A stretch of 51,595 nucleotides of DNA from Leisingera sp. ANG59 (GCF_013317235.1 NZ_WLCM01000005.1:151214-202808); one strand, 5' to 3'; shown: positions 1 to 9,396, numbered from the stretch's first letter. Numbers and translations are program-made. The notes: generated by a model from the sequence alone, not told the origin.

Positions 1-912
1 TTCATTGACCAGATCCTGCCCGCCAGTCACCATGTGGCGGGAGGCGAGGTTGCCCTGCACGCAGCCGTCCGCCTGCACGTTGGCGGCAGCCCAGACCGGA
101 TCCACGGAGTTGTCCAGCGCCACGCAGTCGACGCCGGTTGCCTTGGCGAAGCCCACGTAATTCTCGCCCGCCTCGCGCGGGAAGCCGATGACGGGGATGC
201 CCGGGTGGCGCTCCTTCAGCGCCGCAGTGATCTGGCGGCAAGGCTCCAGCGCGTATTTCCGGAATGCTTCGCCCTTCAGCGAGCCGGCCCAGCTGTCGAA
301 GATTTTGACCACTTCGGCGCCGGCCTCGATCTGCTTGGAGAGGTAGTCGATGGTGGCCTCGGTGATGCGCGCCAGAAGCGCCTCGAACAGGGCGGTATTT
401 CCCTCGCGCAGGGCGTGCGCGGGCCCCTGGTCCGGGGTGCCGCGGCCCGCGATCATATAGGTGGCAACGGTCCAGGGCGCGCCGGCGAAGCCGATCAGCG
501 TGGTTTCCGCGGGCAGCTCGCGCGACAGGATGCGGACGGTTTCATAGATCGGGTTCAGCGTCTCGTGGATATCGGACGCCGGGCCCAGCTTGGCGAAGTC
601 CGCATCAGTCGTGATGGTCGAGAGCCGCGGGCCTTCGCCGGTCACGAACCACAGATCGGCGCCGAGCGCCTGCGGCACCAGCAGGATGTCGGCAAACAGG
701 ATCGCCGCGTCGAACCCGTAGCGGCGGATCGGCTGCAGGGTCACCTCGGCGGCCAGATCGGAGTTATAGCAGAGCGAAAGGAAATCCCCGGCCTCGGCAC
801 GCGTGGCGCGGTATTCCGGCAGATAGCGGCCCGCCTGGCGCATCATCCAGATCGGCGGCACATCCTGTTTTTCACCCGCCAATGCGCGCAGCAGCTTCTT
901 TTGTCCGGCCAT
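1..912 (-). CDS. hemE: Uroporphyrinogen decarboxylase, C-terminus cut by window edge
   Basis: Cytoplasmic heme-pathway enzyme that decarboxylates the four acetate side chains of uroporphyrinogen III to give coproporphyrinogen III. The translated start reads [13 protein letters not shown], followed by the family signature [15 protein letters not shown] and, near residue 130, [13 protein letters not shown]. 304 codons are inside the window and the frame is open at base 1; the family is about 340-350 residues, so roughly 40 are missing. An ATG six bases upstream (918) is in frame, but GAGG sits directly against it and is correctly spaced for 912, so I prefer 912. It is divergent from hemC, so both probably share the 184-base region between them, where TTGACA-like hexamers occur on the minus strand at 962-967 and 1014-1019 without a convincing -10. 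Confidence 0.95.
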   Translation of the reverse strand, partial: MAGQKKLLRALAGEKQDVPPIWMMRQAGRYLPEYRATRAEAGDFLSLCYNSDLAAEVTLQPIRRYGFDAAILFADILLVPQALGADLWFVTGEGPRLSTITTDADFAKLGPASDIHETLNPIYETVRILSRELPAETTLIGFAGAPWTVATYMIAGRGTPDQGPAHALREGNTALFEALLARITEATIDYLSKQIEAGAEVVKIFDSWAGSLKGEAFRKYALEPCRQITAALKERHPGIPVIGFPREAGENYVGFAKATGVDCVALDNSVDPVWAAANVQADGCVQGNLASRHMVTGGQDLVNE

Positions 913-1096
913 GGTCATCCTCGCTATCGTTCGCCCCTGAGGTCACGCCTGCGAAGGCGAATGTCAAGAGCAGGGGCGATCTGCCGCGCCCCGGGCAAAC
1001 GCGCCTTGTCCTATGTCAAAGTCCGCGCGCGGCGCCCGTGTGAGATGCGCAAAAACCGGTTTCCTCCGGGGCGCAATCTGATTTAAGGCTTTCTGC

Positions 1097-2056
1097 ATGA
1101 CACTGACTCTGCCCTCCCCCGCTTCGCCCCTGAAGATCGGCACCCGCGGATCGCCGCTGGCGCTGGCCCAGGCGTATGAGACCCGCAGCCGCCTCGCCGC
1201 CGCCTTCGATCTGCCGCAGGAGGCGTTCGAGATCGTGGTGATCAAGACCACCGGCGACAATCAGGCGCTGATTGCGGCGGACAAGCCGCTGAAGGAGCTG
1301 GGCGGCAAGGGGCTGTTCACCAAGGAGATCGAAGAGGACCTGCTGTCGGGCGCCATCGACATCGCGGTGCATTCGATGAAGGACATGCCGGTGGCCCAGC
1401 CCGAGGGGCTGCTGCTGGGCACCTATCTGCCGCGCGAGGATGTGCGGGATGCCTTTATCTCGCCGTCGCTGAAGTCACTGCATGAATTGGCTGAAGGCGC
1501 GGTGGTCGGCACTTCGTCGCTGCGCCGCCGGGCGCAGCTGCTGAACCGCCGCCCGGACCTGAAGGTGGTGGAGTTCCGCGGCAATGTGCAGACCCGGCTG
1601 CGCAAGCTGTCCGAGGGCGTGGCGGAGTGCACCTTTCTGGCGATGGCCGGGCTGAACCGGCTGGCGATGGCGGATGTGCCTGCCACTCCGATCGAGACCA
1701 GCGACATGCTGCCCGCGGTGGCGCAGGGCGCGATCGGCATCGAACGGCGCGCGGATGACAGCCGCGCGGGCGACATGCTGGCGGCGATCCATGACCATGA
1801 GACGGGCAAGCGGCTGGCGGCGGAGCGGGCGTTCCTGGCGGCGCTCGACGGCTCCTGCGAGACGCCGATTGCCGGGCTGGCGGAACTGGACGGCCCCACC
1901 CTGCGCCTGCGCGGCGAGGTGCTGCGGCCGGACGGGTCGGAGGCGATCAATGACGACCAGACCTGTGCAGTCGAGGACGGCGCGGAGCTGGGCCGGGAGA
2001 TGGCAGCCAAACTGCTGGCACAGGCCGGCAAGGGCTTCTTCGACTGGAAAAACTAA
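1097..2056 (+). CDS. hemC: Hydroxymethylbilane synthase (porphobilinogen deaminase)
   Basis: Condenses four porphobilinogen molecules into hydroxymethylbilane, two steps before the HemE product. 319 residues, normal for the family. Visible hallmarks are KIGTRGSPLALAQA at the N-terminus, the DIAVHSMKDMP substrate-binding loop, GTSSLRRRAQL and the C-terminal LDGSCETPIAG, whose cysteine carries the dipyrromethane cofactor. The start ATG has an AAGG eight bases upstream. The gene is divergent from hemE and convergent with the GH25 lipoprotein gene, whose stop lies 40 bases after the hemC stop. Confidence 0.97.
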   Translation: MTLTLPSPASPLKIGTRGSPLALAQAYETRSRLAAAFDLPQEAFEIVVIKTTGDNQALIAADKPLKELGGKGLFTKEIEEDLLSGAIDIAVHSMKDMPVAQPEGLLLGTYLPREDVRDAFISPSLKSLHELAEGAVVGTSSLRRRAQLLNRRPDLKVVEFRGNVQTRLRKLSEGVAECTFLAMAGLNRLAMADVPATPIETSDMLPAVAQGAIGIERRADDSRAGDMLAAIHDHETGKRLAAERAFLAALDGSCETPIAGLAELDGPTLRLRGEVLRPDGSEAINDDQTCAVEDGAELGREMAAKLLAQAGKGFFDWKN

Positions 2057-2095
2057 GAGCCTTTTGCCCAGCCCAATGAGCGCCTTCGAAACAGT

Positions 2096-2917
2096 TCAAA
2101 TCTGACCGGACCACCTCAGCCAGCTCTCCGGGCTGCCGCGGAAGGTGTTGAGGTCGACGTCGCCCGCCACCCCCGGCACCTGGCCGGTGCCGGAATACTG
2201 CCAGAAGCTCCAAGCCTTGCCCGGGTAGACCTTTTGCGGATGGCCCGCGACGGAGCGCAGCCAGAACTCGGTGCCGCTGAGCCGCCCGATGCCGGTGTCG
2301 CGGTAGAAATCCACCGTGGTGTAGACCACCGGGCGCTTGCCGTAGTGGCGCTCCAGGATGCTGAGGAACTTGCGCGCCTCGGCCCGGACAGTGGCGCCGT
2401 CAGGCCGGGTGCGGCAGGTGCGGGAGCGGTGGTTCCATTCCATGTCCAGCACCGGCGGCAGCGCGTTTGCGTCCTTTGGCACATTGCGGATGAACCAGCG
2501 GGCCTGCTCCGCCGCCGGGCGGCAGAAGTAGTAATAGTGGTAGGCGCCGTGCTTCAGTCCCGCCGCACGCGCGCCGCGCCAGTTTTCGCGGAACTTGGCG
2601 TCAGCGTGGTCGCCGCCCTCGGTTGCCTTGATATAGGCGAAGGATACGCCGGAGCGGCGTACTCTGTGCCAGTCGATGTCGCCCTGATAGCGCGAGACGT
2701 CAATGCCGTGGACCGGGTAGGACCAGGGCTTGCGGCCTTCCCAGTCATGCGGGTCGCGGTCGCCGAAACGGGGATAGGTGGAAAGCCCTGCAAGCCGCGC
2801 GTTGGCAGGTTCAGTGCGGGTGACCGCCGGCGCGCCGGCATCCCTTTCCGGCGGCCTGCCGCAGCCCGCCGCCAATGCCAGTGCCAATGCCAATGCCCCA
2901 AGAACCAGTCTGCGCAT
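2096..2917 (-). CDS. GH25-family muramidase-like lipoprotein
   Basis: 273 residues. A hydrophobic signal segment ends in a lipobox LAAGC (Cys19), so the mature protein is probably a lipoprotein. Residues about 70-270 match the glycoside hydrolase 25 (Cpl-1/lysozyme M1) fold: HGIDVSRYQGDIDW at the first strand, AYIKATEGGD, HYYYFCR and VLDMEWN, whose Asp and Glu are the expected catalytic acids, then PVVYTT and FWQYSGTG. Such enzymes hydrolyse the MurNAc-GlcNAc bond of peptidoglycan. It stands alone between convergent hemC and the hemF terminator; a role in cell wall turnover is inferred, not shown. Confidence 0.85.
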   Translation of the reverse strand: MRRLVLGALALALALAAGCGRPPERDAGAPAVTRTEPANARLAGLSTYPRFGDRDPHDWEGRKPWSYPVHGIDVSRYQGDIDWHRVRRSGVSFAYIKATEGGDHADAKFRENWRGARAAGLKHGAYHYYYFCRPAAEQARWFIRNVPKDANALPPVLDMEWNHRSRTCRTRPDGATVRAEARKFLSILERHYGKRPVVYTTVDFYRDTGIGRLSGTEFWLRSVAGHPQKVYPGKAWSFWQYSGTGQVPGVAGDVDLNTFRGSPESWLRWSGQI

Positions 2918-3042
2918 GTGATGTGCTCCCTGCCTCGTTTCGTTACAACTGCTCTTTTCTTTGCCTGTTGAGTTTCATCTTAGCGCAGGGCGGAGCAAAG
3001 TCGCGCCCCGAAGGACGCAGATCAGCATAAATCCGCCGCAAG

Positions 3043-3069
3043 AAAAAACGCGCCGCTGGGAGCGGCGCG
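3043..3069 (-). terminator. Rho-independent terminator after hemF
   Basis: Read on the minus strand: stem CGCGCCGCT, loop CCC, stem AGCGGCGCG, then six T. It lies 27 bases after the hemF stop codon, so it ends the clpS/SDR/hemF-direction transcript. Confidence 0.9.
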
Positions 3070-3095
3070 CTGCGATTTCGAGGAAAACTGCCGGG

Positions 3096-4001
3096 TCAGA
3101 CCCACTTGGCCAGCGGCGGCAGGCTCATCAGCACCGCGTTGGCATCGTGGCCGGTTTCCAGCCCGAACTTGGTGCCGCGGTCATAGACCAGATTGTATTC
3201 CGCATAGAGGCCGCGGTGAATCAGCTGCGCGTCCTTGTCGGCCTCATCGAAAGCCTGCACCCGGCGCTTTTCGACCAGCGGCACAAAGGCCGGCAGGAAG
3301 GCGCGGCCGATGTCCCGGGTCAGGGCGAAATCCGCGGCCCAGTCGCCGGAGTTCCGGTCATCCATGAAGATGCCGCCCACCCCGCGGGCGCGCTGGCGGT
3401 GGGGGATGTAAAAATACTCATCCGCCCATTCCTTGAGCCGCGGATAATGCTCTGCCCCGTGCGGGTCCAAGTGCCGTTTCTGCTGCCCGTGGAAATGCGC
3501 GGTGTCTTCATCGTATTCGATGCAGGGATTGAGGTCCGAACCGCCGCCGAACCACCAGGCGTGCGGAGTCCAGAACATTCGGGTGTTCATGTGTACGGCA
3601 GGCACATGCGGGTTGCGCATGTGGGCGACCAACGAGATGCCGGAGGCCCAGAAACGCGGATCGTCCTTCATCCCCGGGATACCCTTGCGCGCGGCCATCG
3701 CTGCCTGCGCGCGCTCACCAAGGGTGCCGTAGACCTCGGAGATGTTGACACCGACCTTCTCGAACACGCGGCCGCCGCGCATCACGCTCATCAGCCCGCC
3801 GCCGGCGTCGGAACCGTCGTCCGAGGTGCGTTTGGTTTCCGTCACCTCGAACCGGCCCGGTTCCATTTCCGAGAACGGGCCCTCGCTGTGGCTGTCCTCC
3901 AGCCCCTCGAACGCGGCAACGATTTGGTCGCGCAATTCCCGGAACCAGGCAGCTGCCCGGGCCTTTTCTTCTTTCATTTCAGCAGTCAATGGTCTGTCCA
4001 A
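3096..4001 (-). CDS. hemF: Oxygen-dependent coproporphyrinogen III oxidase
   Basis: Converts coproporphyrinogen III to protoporphyrinogen IX using O2. 301 residues, usual length. Family blocks seen include SVMRGGRVFEKVGVN, PAVHMNTRMFW, WFGGGSDLNP, HFHGQQKRHLDPH and GGIFMDD. The assigned start is a TTG immediately after the TGA of the upstream SDR gene (no gap); an ATG eight codons later (3977) is the alternative, and neither has a clear ribosome site, which suggests translational coupling to the SDR gene. Being the aerobic enzyme, it complements the low-oxygen cbb3 genes nearby in indicating a facultatively microaerobic lifestyle (inference). Confidence 0.95.
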   Translation of the reverse strand: MDRPLTAEMKEEKARAAAWFRELRDQIVAAFEGLEDSHSEGPFSEMEPGRFEVTETKRTSDDGSDAGGGLMSVMRGGRVFEKVGVNISEVYGTLGERAQAAMAARKGIPGMKDDPRFWASGISLVAHMRNPHVPAVHMNTRMFWTPHAWWFGGGSDLNPCIEYDEDTAHFHGQQKRHLDPHGAEHYPRLKEWADEYFYIPHRQRARGVGGIFMDDRNSGDWAADFALTRDIGRAFLPAFVPLVEKRRVQAFDEADKDAQLIHRGLYAEYNLVYDRGTKFGLETGHDANAVLMSLPPLAKWV

Positions 4002-4808
4002 TCAGTGCATCGGGGCGGACACCGGGTCCAGCAGAGTGCGGCCGCCGTCCAGCGTGAGCACCTGCCCGGTCATGAACCCGGAGGCGTCAGAAGCCAAATA
4101 CTGGGCCGTCTCGGTCAGTTCCGTCGGAGAGGCCACCCGGCCCAGCGGTGTGTGCGCCTCGATATCCTGGCGGAAACTGCGGTTTTCCTTGAGGGTCTCC
4201 TGCATCGAGGCGCTCATCACCGAACCAAAGGCAATCGAATTGACCCGGATCCGGTGCGGCGCCAGCGCCACCGCCAAAGATCGCGTGACCTGGTCCAGCG
4301 CGGCAGACGCCACCGAATAGGCCATCAGTTCCGGGTGGGTGCGGCGGGCCGCAATCGATGACAGGTTGATGATGCTGCCGAGCGGGCCGGCGTCGTTTTC
4401 GCGTTCCTCCGCCTGCTTGATCATCCGCTTGGCAACCTGCTGGGACAGGCGCACCGACGGCAGCAGGCTTTGGTTCAGGAGCTGGTCCAGAGTCTGGTCC
4501 TGCGGATCCAGCGCATCGGTGGCCACAACCTGCCGCGCTCCGTTGACCAGAATATCGATATCGTCAAAGGCGTCGATGGTGGCCGACAGCAGGTTGGCAA
4601 TAGTCAGCCGCTCGCGCAGATCGCCCGCGAAATAGCGGATATTGCTTTCGTCGGCCTGCTCTCCCAGCTCATCAACCAGCTGGGTTTCGTGCATGTCGGC
4701 AAACATCACATTGGCGCCGGCATCGGCGAACTGCTTGCCGATCGCCAAGCCGATGCCGCTGGCGGCGCCGGTCACAATGGCAGTTTTTCCGGAAATGGAA
4801 AAGGACAT
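4002..4808 (-). CDS. SDR-family oxidoreductase lacking the catalytic lysine
   Basis: 268 residues with the classical short-chain dehydrogenase/reductase layout: TGAASGIG nucleotide-binding loop at residues 13-20, an acidic residue after strand 2 (FADMH) suggesting NAD rather than NADP, an NNAG-equivalent reading VNGA, catalytic Ser in INLSSIA (about 150), and Tyr164. The expected YxxxK reads YSVAS, so the lysine is serine. The C-terminal GQVLTLDGG segment is normal. The start has GGGGAG nine bases upstream. It abuts hemF directly and is probably co-transcribed. Substrate unknown; the missing lysine means activity itself is uncertain. Confidence 0.85.
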   Translation of the reverse strand: MSFSISGKTAIVTGAASGIGLAIGKQFADAGANVMFADMHETQLVDELGEQADESNIRYFAGDLRERLTIANLLSATIDAFDDIDILVNGARQVVATDALDPQDQTLDQLLNQSLLPSVRLSQQVAKRMIKQAEERENDAGPLGSIINLSSIAARRTHPELMAYSVASAALDQVTRSLAVALAPHRIRVNSIAFGSVMSASMQETLKENRSFRQDIEAHTPLGRVASPTELTETAQYLASDASGFMTGQVLTLDGGRTLLDPVSAPMH

Positions 4809-4892
4809 GAAAGGGTGCTCCCCTATGGCATTTGGCCCGCACGTTAGACCGCGTCTGCCGGTTTGGAAACCGCCATTGCGCCCCGCGCGCGG

Positions 4893-5882
4893 TTACTTGC
4901 GCCCGCGCTTCGGCTTGGCTGCATGCAGGATCTTGAAGCGGTTGTCTCCGCCCTCCTCGCGCACTTGGGCGAATTTTTCCGCCAGCGCGGTCTCATACGG
5001 CAGGTGCCTGTTGGCTACCATCCACAGGCTGCCGCTGGCGGCCAGCATGGAAGCGGCCGAGGCGATGAAGGCCTGCCCCAGCGCGGGTTCGGCTGCGCGG
5101 CCGCTGTGGAACGGCGGGTTCATCACCACGGTGTTCACCACGCCCGGCGCCTTCCATGTGCGGGCATCAGCCCAGTGGAAATGCGACCGCGGATCCGCTG
5201 CATTCAGGCGGGCACAGGCCAGTGCGGCATGGTCGGCCTCAACCAGATGCAGTTCTTCGACGCCCTCGCGCTGCAGCACCTGCGCCGAGAGATAGCCCCA
5301 GCCCGCGCCGAGGTCGGCCACGCAGCGGCCCAGTTTCTGCGGCAGCGCCGCCGCCAGCATGCGGGAGGCCGGGTCGATGCCGTCCGCCGAGAACACGCCC
5401 GGGGCGGTGATGAAGCCCTCGACCTGCTGCGGTCCGTCGGGCAGCCAATCGGACAGATCGGTGCCGCCCTCGATCCAGAACACCTTGCCATGCGCCTTGG
5501 AGACCGGCGCGGAGGGCGCACAGCGCTTGCGCAGGTCCTTCAGCACCGAATCAATGCCTTCGGTCTTTGCGCCGTCGATCAGCACCTGCCCCGCGGTGAC
5601 GGCAGCGGCCTGAGCCACCAGCATCCGGGCCAGTGCCTTGGCCCGTGGCAGGAAGACAACGGCGGCAGCGTATTCCGCCCCTGCTTCCAGTGCGGGCGCG
5701 CAGGTGTAGCCCTGCCCCTCGAAATGATCATGGTCCGGGCGGAGCGGCTGGATGATCAGAACCTGATCCTTGGGCAGCACCGACAGATCGTGTTCGCTGC
5801 GCGGGTGGAACACGGCAATGCGGCCCTCGGCAGGCACAGCAAAGCCGCCCGATTGGGCGGCCAGGGACAAGCGGACAGACAT
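4893..5882 (-). CDS. RsmC-like class I SAM-dependent RNA methyltransferase
   Basis: 329 residues. The C-terminal half holds the methyltransferase core: motif I VADLGAGWGYLS near residue 190, acidic LVEAD after strand 2, and the N6/N2-type catalytic motif NPPFHSG near 262. The N-terminal half is a degenerate duplicate domain, as in RsmC (16S rRNA m2G1207) and RlmG. The assignment to guanine-N2 rRNA methylation is from the family; the exact target cannot be read. It starts 12 bases after the clpS stop, so the two are very likely one transcript. Confidence 0.75.
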   Translation of the reverse strand: MSVRLSLAAQSGGFAVPAEGRIAVFHPRSEHDLSVLPKDQVLIIQPLRPDHDHFEGQGYTCAPALEAGAEYAAAVVFLPRAKALARMLVAQAAAVTAGQVLIDGAKTEGIDSVLKDLRKRCAPSAPVSKAHGKVFWIEGGTDLSDWLPDGPQQVEGFITAPGVFSADGIDPASRMLAAALPQKLGRCVADLGAGWGYLSAQVLQREGVEELHLVEADHAALACARLNAADPRSHFHWADARTWKAPGVVNTVVMNPPFHSGRAAEPALGQAFIASAASMLAASGSLWMVANRHLPYETALAEKFAQVREEGGDNRFKILHAAKPKRGRK

Positions 5883-5894
5883 CTAAGGGCCTCT

Positions 5895-6236
5895 TTATTC
5901 TTCTTTTTCCATGGTGCACTGCAGCGGGTGCTGGTGGCGTCGGGCGAAGTCCATCACCTGGCCCACCTTGGTTTCCGCCACCTCATGGCTGAACACGCCG
6001 ACCACGGCAACGCCCTTCTTGTGCACTGTCAGCATGATCTCAAACGCCTGCGCGTGGGTCATGCCGAAGAAGCGTTCCAGCACCATCACCACGAATTCCA
6101 TCGGGGTGTAGTCGTCATTCAGCAGCAGCACCTTGTAGCGCGGCGGGCGCTTGGTCTTGGGCCGTGTCTTGGTCAGAACGCCGGATTCCGTGTCGTCGTC
6201 AGAATGATCGGTCATCATTGTCGGCAGCAGCGGCAT
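5895..6236 (-). CDS. clpS: ATP-dependent Clp protease adaptor ClpS
   Basis: 113 residues from the ATG at 6236. ClpS binds the ClpA N-domain and delivers N-end rule substrates. The core is well conserved: [19 protein letters not shown], with the NDDYT substrate-pocket segment, [22 protein letters not shown] and CTMEKEE at the end. The frame stays open upstream, but that extension has no similarity to the family; ATGs at 6236, 6218 and 6215 are all possible, none with a strong ribosome site. It is first in the clpS-methyltransferase pair and divergent from the HAD gene. Confidence 0.93.
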   Translation of the reverse strand: MPLLPTMMTDHSDDDTESGVLTKTRPKTKRPPRYKVLLLNDDYTPMEFVVMVLERFFGMTHAQAFEIMLTVHKKGVAVVGVFSHEVAETKVGQVMDFARRHQHPLQCTMEKEE

Positions 6237-6272
6237 AGGCAATTTGATCCAGTGATACGTGGAATTAACTGT

Positions 6273-6289
6273 GACGCTTATATAGCGTC
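6273..6289. promoter_or_regulatory. Small inverted repeat with TATATA core between clpS and HAD gene
   Basis: GACGC, seven-base AT-rich spacer TTATATA, GCGTC, placed between two divergent genes. The AT-rich core could serve as a -10 element for either gene. No good -35 was found at 16-18 bases on either strand, so it is only a candidate operator or promoter. Confidence 0.35.
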
Positions 6290-6324
6290 TATGGCGTAGA
6301 GGAAAAGAGACAGAGACCGGCAGA

Positions 6325-7038
6325 TTGACACCTAATTTGACAACAATCGGCTTTGATGCCGACGATACCCTCTGGCACAACGAACGGTTCTTCCGCGTCA
6401 CGCAGGAACGGTTTGCCGAGTTGCTGCAGGATCACACCCCCGCGGACGTCGGCCCGGAGCAGCTGGAACGGCAGCTGCTGGAGGCTGAAAAACGCAACCT
6501 GGGGCGCTATGGCTACGGGGTGAAGGGGTTTACCCTGTCGATGATCGAAACCGCGATCGAAGTGACCGGCGAGAGGGTGCCCGCCCCGGTTATCAAAGAG
6601 CTGATCACCGCCGGCCAGATGATGCTGTCCTACCCGATCGAACTGCTGCCGCATGCACGGGAGGCGGTGGAGGCTGCTGCGAGCCGCTGCAAGGTGGTGC
6701 TGATCACCAAGGGCGACCTGCTGGATCAGGAGCGCAAGCTGGCACAGTCCGGCCTGGGCGAGCTGTTCGACGGGGTCGAGGTGGTGTCGGAAAAGACGCC
6801 GGCAGTCTACATGGACATTTTCAGCCGCCATGGCGACGGCCCGGACCGCGCGATGATGGTCGGCAACTCGATGCGCTCCGACGTGGTGCCGGTGATCGAG
6901 GCCGGCGGCTGGGGCACCTATGTGCCGCACGGGCTGGTCTGGGAGGTCGAGCACGCCGAAGCGCCGGAGCACAGCCCGCGCTACACGGAAATCGCCGATC
7001 TGGGCGCACTGGCAGACCTGGTGGACAAACTGGGCTGA
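6325..7038 (+). CDS. HAD-superfamily hydrolase
   Basis: 237 residues. HAD motif I is FDADDTLW (nucleophile and acid/base aspartates), motif II VLITKGD, the motif III lysine in VVSEKTP, and motif [12 protein letters not shown]. The helical insert between motifs I and II makes it a C1-cap phosphatase-type member; the substrate cannot be told. The start is TTG at 6325 or, equally in frame, TTG at 6337; no ATG is available before the nucleophile. Forty-three bases separate it from the next gene, which has its own ribosome site. Confidence 0.8.
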   Translation: MTPNLTTIGFDADDTLWHNERFFRVTQERFAELLQDHTPADVGPEQLERQLLEAEKRNLGRYGYGVKGFTLSMIETAIEVTGERVPAPVIKELITAGQMMLSYPIELLPHAREAVEAAASRCKVVLITKGDLLDQERKLAQSGLGELFDGVEVVSEKTPAVYMDIFSRHGDGPDRAMMVGNSMRSDVVPVIEAGGWGTYVPHGLVWEVEHAEAPEHSPRYTEIADLGALADLVDKLG

Positions 7039-7081
7039 GCGGCGTTATCGCTTCGGGGAATGCCAGAGGAGCCCCGGACAG

Positions 7082-7408
7082 ATGCCGCACGCAGAATTGA
7101 AGTACTCCAGCGACCTGGACGTCGATGCAGAGGCCATTCTGGCTGAAATCGAAACCGTTATCTTGGAGCATGACGGCGGCGCGGGCGCCTGCAAAGGCCG
7201 CGCCTACCCTGCCGGCCGGTTCCACCGCACGCATGTCACCGTCAGCGTGACCCTGCTGACCAAGCCGCACCGGGATGAAGCCTTTTCCAAGGCGCTGCTG
7301 GCGGACCTCGAATCCCGCATCAAAGCGCGGCTGCATCAGCCCTGCGAATTCTCCCTCGGCCTTAGCTATTCCACCCCGTTCTATGTGACCAATTTGCACA
7401 CCGGATGA
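7082..7408 (+). CDS. 5-carboxymethyl-2-hydroxymuconate isomerase-like tautomerase
   Basis: 108 residues beginning Met-Pro-His, so the mature protein would expose the N-terminal proline that acts as catalytic base in the tautomerase superfamily. The pattern MPHAELKYSSDLD, CKGRAYPAG and HVTVSVTLL resembles the CHMI/HpaF family, which isomerises a homoprotocatechuate ring-cleavage product. A good AGGAG ribosome site lies upstream. No other homoprotocatechuate genes are adjacent, so the pathway assignment is weak; the fold assignment is fair. It follows the HAD gene on the same strand. Confidence 0.6.
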   Translation: MPHAELKYSSDLDVDAEAILAEIETVILEHDGGAGACKGRAYPAGRFHRTHVTVSVTLLTKPHRDEAFSKALLADLESRIKARLHQPCEFSLGLSYSTPFYVTNLHTG

Positions 7409-7668
7409 CCGGAAATCGGGGCAGAAGCCCCCGTGGCACGCGCCTCCGGCCTCTGCCTCCGGCCGCAGCGGCAACTTTTTTTGATAACATTTCGTTAGGA
7501 CTTGCCGCATCTAGCGGCCAGACCCGGCCCACATACAAGATGCCGGCACAGTTTGCCCGAACCGCCCAACAGGGCGCTTTCGCACCTGTTTATTCCTCGT
7601 AAACCCTGTGTTACGCTTTTCAGCACAGGCAAAAACGTCAGCCGGAAAACCGGCGGCACGAGGCAAAC

Positions 7669-9345
7669 ATGGCAGTGATCACGCAGGTAAGTCCGGCGTC
7701 TGGCCGGTATTCCCGTACCCGGCTCCTATGGGCGGCCGCGGTCTTCTTTCTGGCAGTTTTTACAGTGGCGCTCCAGCCGCAGCGGGCCGCAGCTGCGCCC
7801 TATGCGGCGATGGTGATCGACGCCCGCACTGGCGAAGTGCTGCATTCGCGCAATGCCGATACCCGCCTGCACCCGGCATCGCTGACCAAGATGATGACGC
7901 TCTACATCGCATTCGAAGCGGTGCGGAACGGCGAGATCACCCTGGATACCAAAGTCCGGATCAGCCGCAACGCCGCCGCCGAGCCGCCGTCAAAGCTGGG
8001 CCTCAAGGCGGGGCAGAAGATCGCCTTCCGTTACCTGATCCGCGCTGCGGCGGTGAAGTCCGCCAATGACGCCGCCACCGCCATCGGCGAGACCCTGTCC
8101 GGGTCAGAGGCGGCCTTTGCACGCCGGATGAACCGCACCGCCAAGGCGCTGGGGATGAGCCGCACGACCTTCAAGAACGCTCACGGGCTGACTGCCAGCG
8201 GGCATCTGTCGACCGCCAGCGACATGACCACGCTGGGGCGGCACCTGCTGTATGACTATCCGGAGTATTACAACCTGTTCTCGCGCCGATCGACCAATGC
8301 CGGCATCCGCGAGGTTCCCAATACCAACCGCCGCCTGCTGGCGGCCTACCGCGGCGCCGACGGGATCAAGACAGGTTACACCCGCGCCGCCGGCTTCAAT
8401 CTGGTGGCCTCGGCCAAGCGCGGCAACGAACGGATCATCGCCACCGTGTTCGGCGGCAAATCCACCGCCTCGCGCAATGCCAAGGTGGCGGAACTGCTGG
8501 ACCTTGGCTTCCGCCGGGCGCCCTCACGCGCGGCCCTGCGCAAGCCGCAGCGGCCGGCCTATCAGGGCTCGGGCAATGTGGTGGTTGCCGACGCAGATGA
8601 CGGTCCCTCGCATGAGGTGGCAGGCAAGACCCTCCGTGTGAGCGGCCAGGTAAACACAAGCCTGCGCCCGAAAACCCGCCCGGGCAGCAGCGAATCGCCG
8701 GTGCTGGTTGCCGCGCTTGAGGAAGCACTTCAGACACCGGTTAGAGAGCCGCAAGAGGATACCGCTCCGGCTGTAGCCGTTGCCTCTGCTGAGGCCGTCG
8801 CAGGAACAGCTTCTGAAACGGCGGGAAACCCGGTGGAAAACAGCCCGCAGGAGCAGATTGAGAACCTTCAGACCGTCAGTGCGGATAGCATTGTTCAGGG
8901 TGATGCCCTGCGTGAGAGCATTGCAGTTGCCCTTGCCGAAGCGGAAGCCGAACCGCAGCCTGCAGAAGAGACAGCGGAGCCGGTCATCATCGCTGCCGTG
9001 CAGAAAGTGCCCTTCACCGGCCTTCGCCCCGTGGCCCGCCCCGCCAGCCTGACCGGAGCCGCACCGGAGCCGGAGCCCGTCGTCGTGACCCGCCTGTCCA
9101 CCTCCGGCGGGCGCTACTGGGGCGTCAATGTTGGGCTCTACACCAGCCGCTACCAGGCCGAGAAGGTGCTGTTGCGCACGGCGCTGTCGGAGTTGGAAAC
9201 ACTGGACGGCACCCTGCGCAAAGTGGCCAAGACCCGCCGCGGGTTCGAGGCCAATTTCCTGGGCATGAGCCAGGAGCAGGCGGAACTGGCCTGCCGCCGC
9301 CTGAACGCCCGCAACGTGACCTGCGCGCCGATCGGCCCGTCCTGA
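7669..9345 (+). CDS. D-alanyl-D-alanine carboxypeptidase (PBP5 class) with C-terminal SPOR domain
   Basis: 558 residues. An N-terminal signal segment (about 18-43) is followed by a penicillin-binding transpeptidase fold with the three active-site motifs: SLTK (Ser71, Lys74), SAN (130-132) and KTG (233-235). It trims the terminal D-Ala from peptidoglycan stem peptides. Residues about 300-475 are a long, Ala/Glu-rich low-complexity linker, and the last 80 residues (from GGRYWGVNVGLYTS) form a SPOR domain, which binds denuded septal glycan. GAGG sits five bases before the ATG. The 260-base region upstream contains no gene; CCTGTG and CACAGG half-repeats flank 13 bases there. Confidence 0.92.
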   Translation: MAVITQVSPASGRYSRTRLLWAAAVFFLAVFTVALQPQRAAAAPYAAMVIDARTGEVLHSRNADTRLHPASLTKMMTLYIAFEAVRNGEITLDTKVRISRNAAAEPPSKLGLKAGQKIAFRYLIRAAAVKSANDAATAIGETLSGSEAAFARRMNRTAKALGMSRTTFKNAHGLTASGHLSTASDMTTLGRHLLYDYPEYYNLFSRRSTNAGIREVPNTNRRLLAAYRGADGIKTGYTRAAGFNLVASAKRGNERIIATVFGGKSTASRNAKVAELLDLGFRRAPSRAALRKPQRPAYQGSGNVVVADADDGPSHEVAGKTLRVSGQVNTSLRPKTRPGSSESPVLVAALEEALQTPVREPQEDTAPAVAVASAEAVAGTASETAGNPVENSPQEQIENLQTVSADSIVQGDALRESIAVALAEAEAEPQPAEETAEPVIIAAVQKVPFTGLRPVARPASLTGAAPEPEPVVVTRLSTSGGRYWGVNVGLYTSRYQAEKVLLRTALSELETLDGTLRKVAKTRRGFEANFLGMSQEQAELACRRLNARNVTCAPIGPS

Positions 9346-9369
9346 GTGCGGTGAGACCTCAAATCAGAA

Positions 9370-9396
9370 AAGGCGCCCCTGAGGCGCCTTTTTTCT
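9370..9396 (+). terminator. Rho-independent terminator of the carboxypeptidase gene
   Basis: AAGGCGCC, loop CCTGA, GGCGCCTT, then TTTTCTT. It begins 25 bases after the stop codon. Confidence 0.92.

Noticed and set aside
962-1019. TTGACA-like hexamers between hemE and hemC as a defined promoter
   Set aside because: No AT-rich -10 at suitable spacing on either strand, so only mentioned in the hemE entry.
4863-6299. Long open frame on the plus strand opposite the methyltransferase and clpS genes
   Set aside because: Histidine/arginine/glutamine-rich product without family features, on the strand opposite two well-supported genes; a high-GC artefact.
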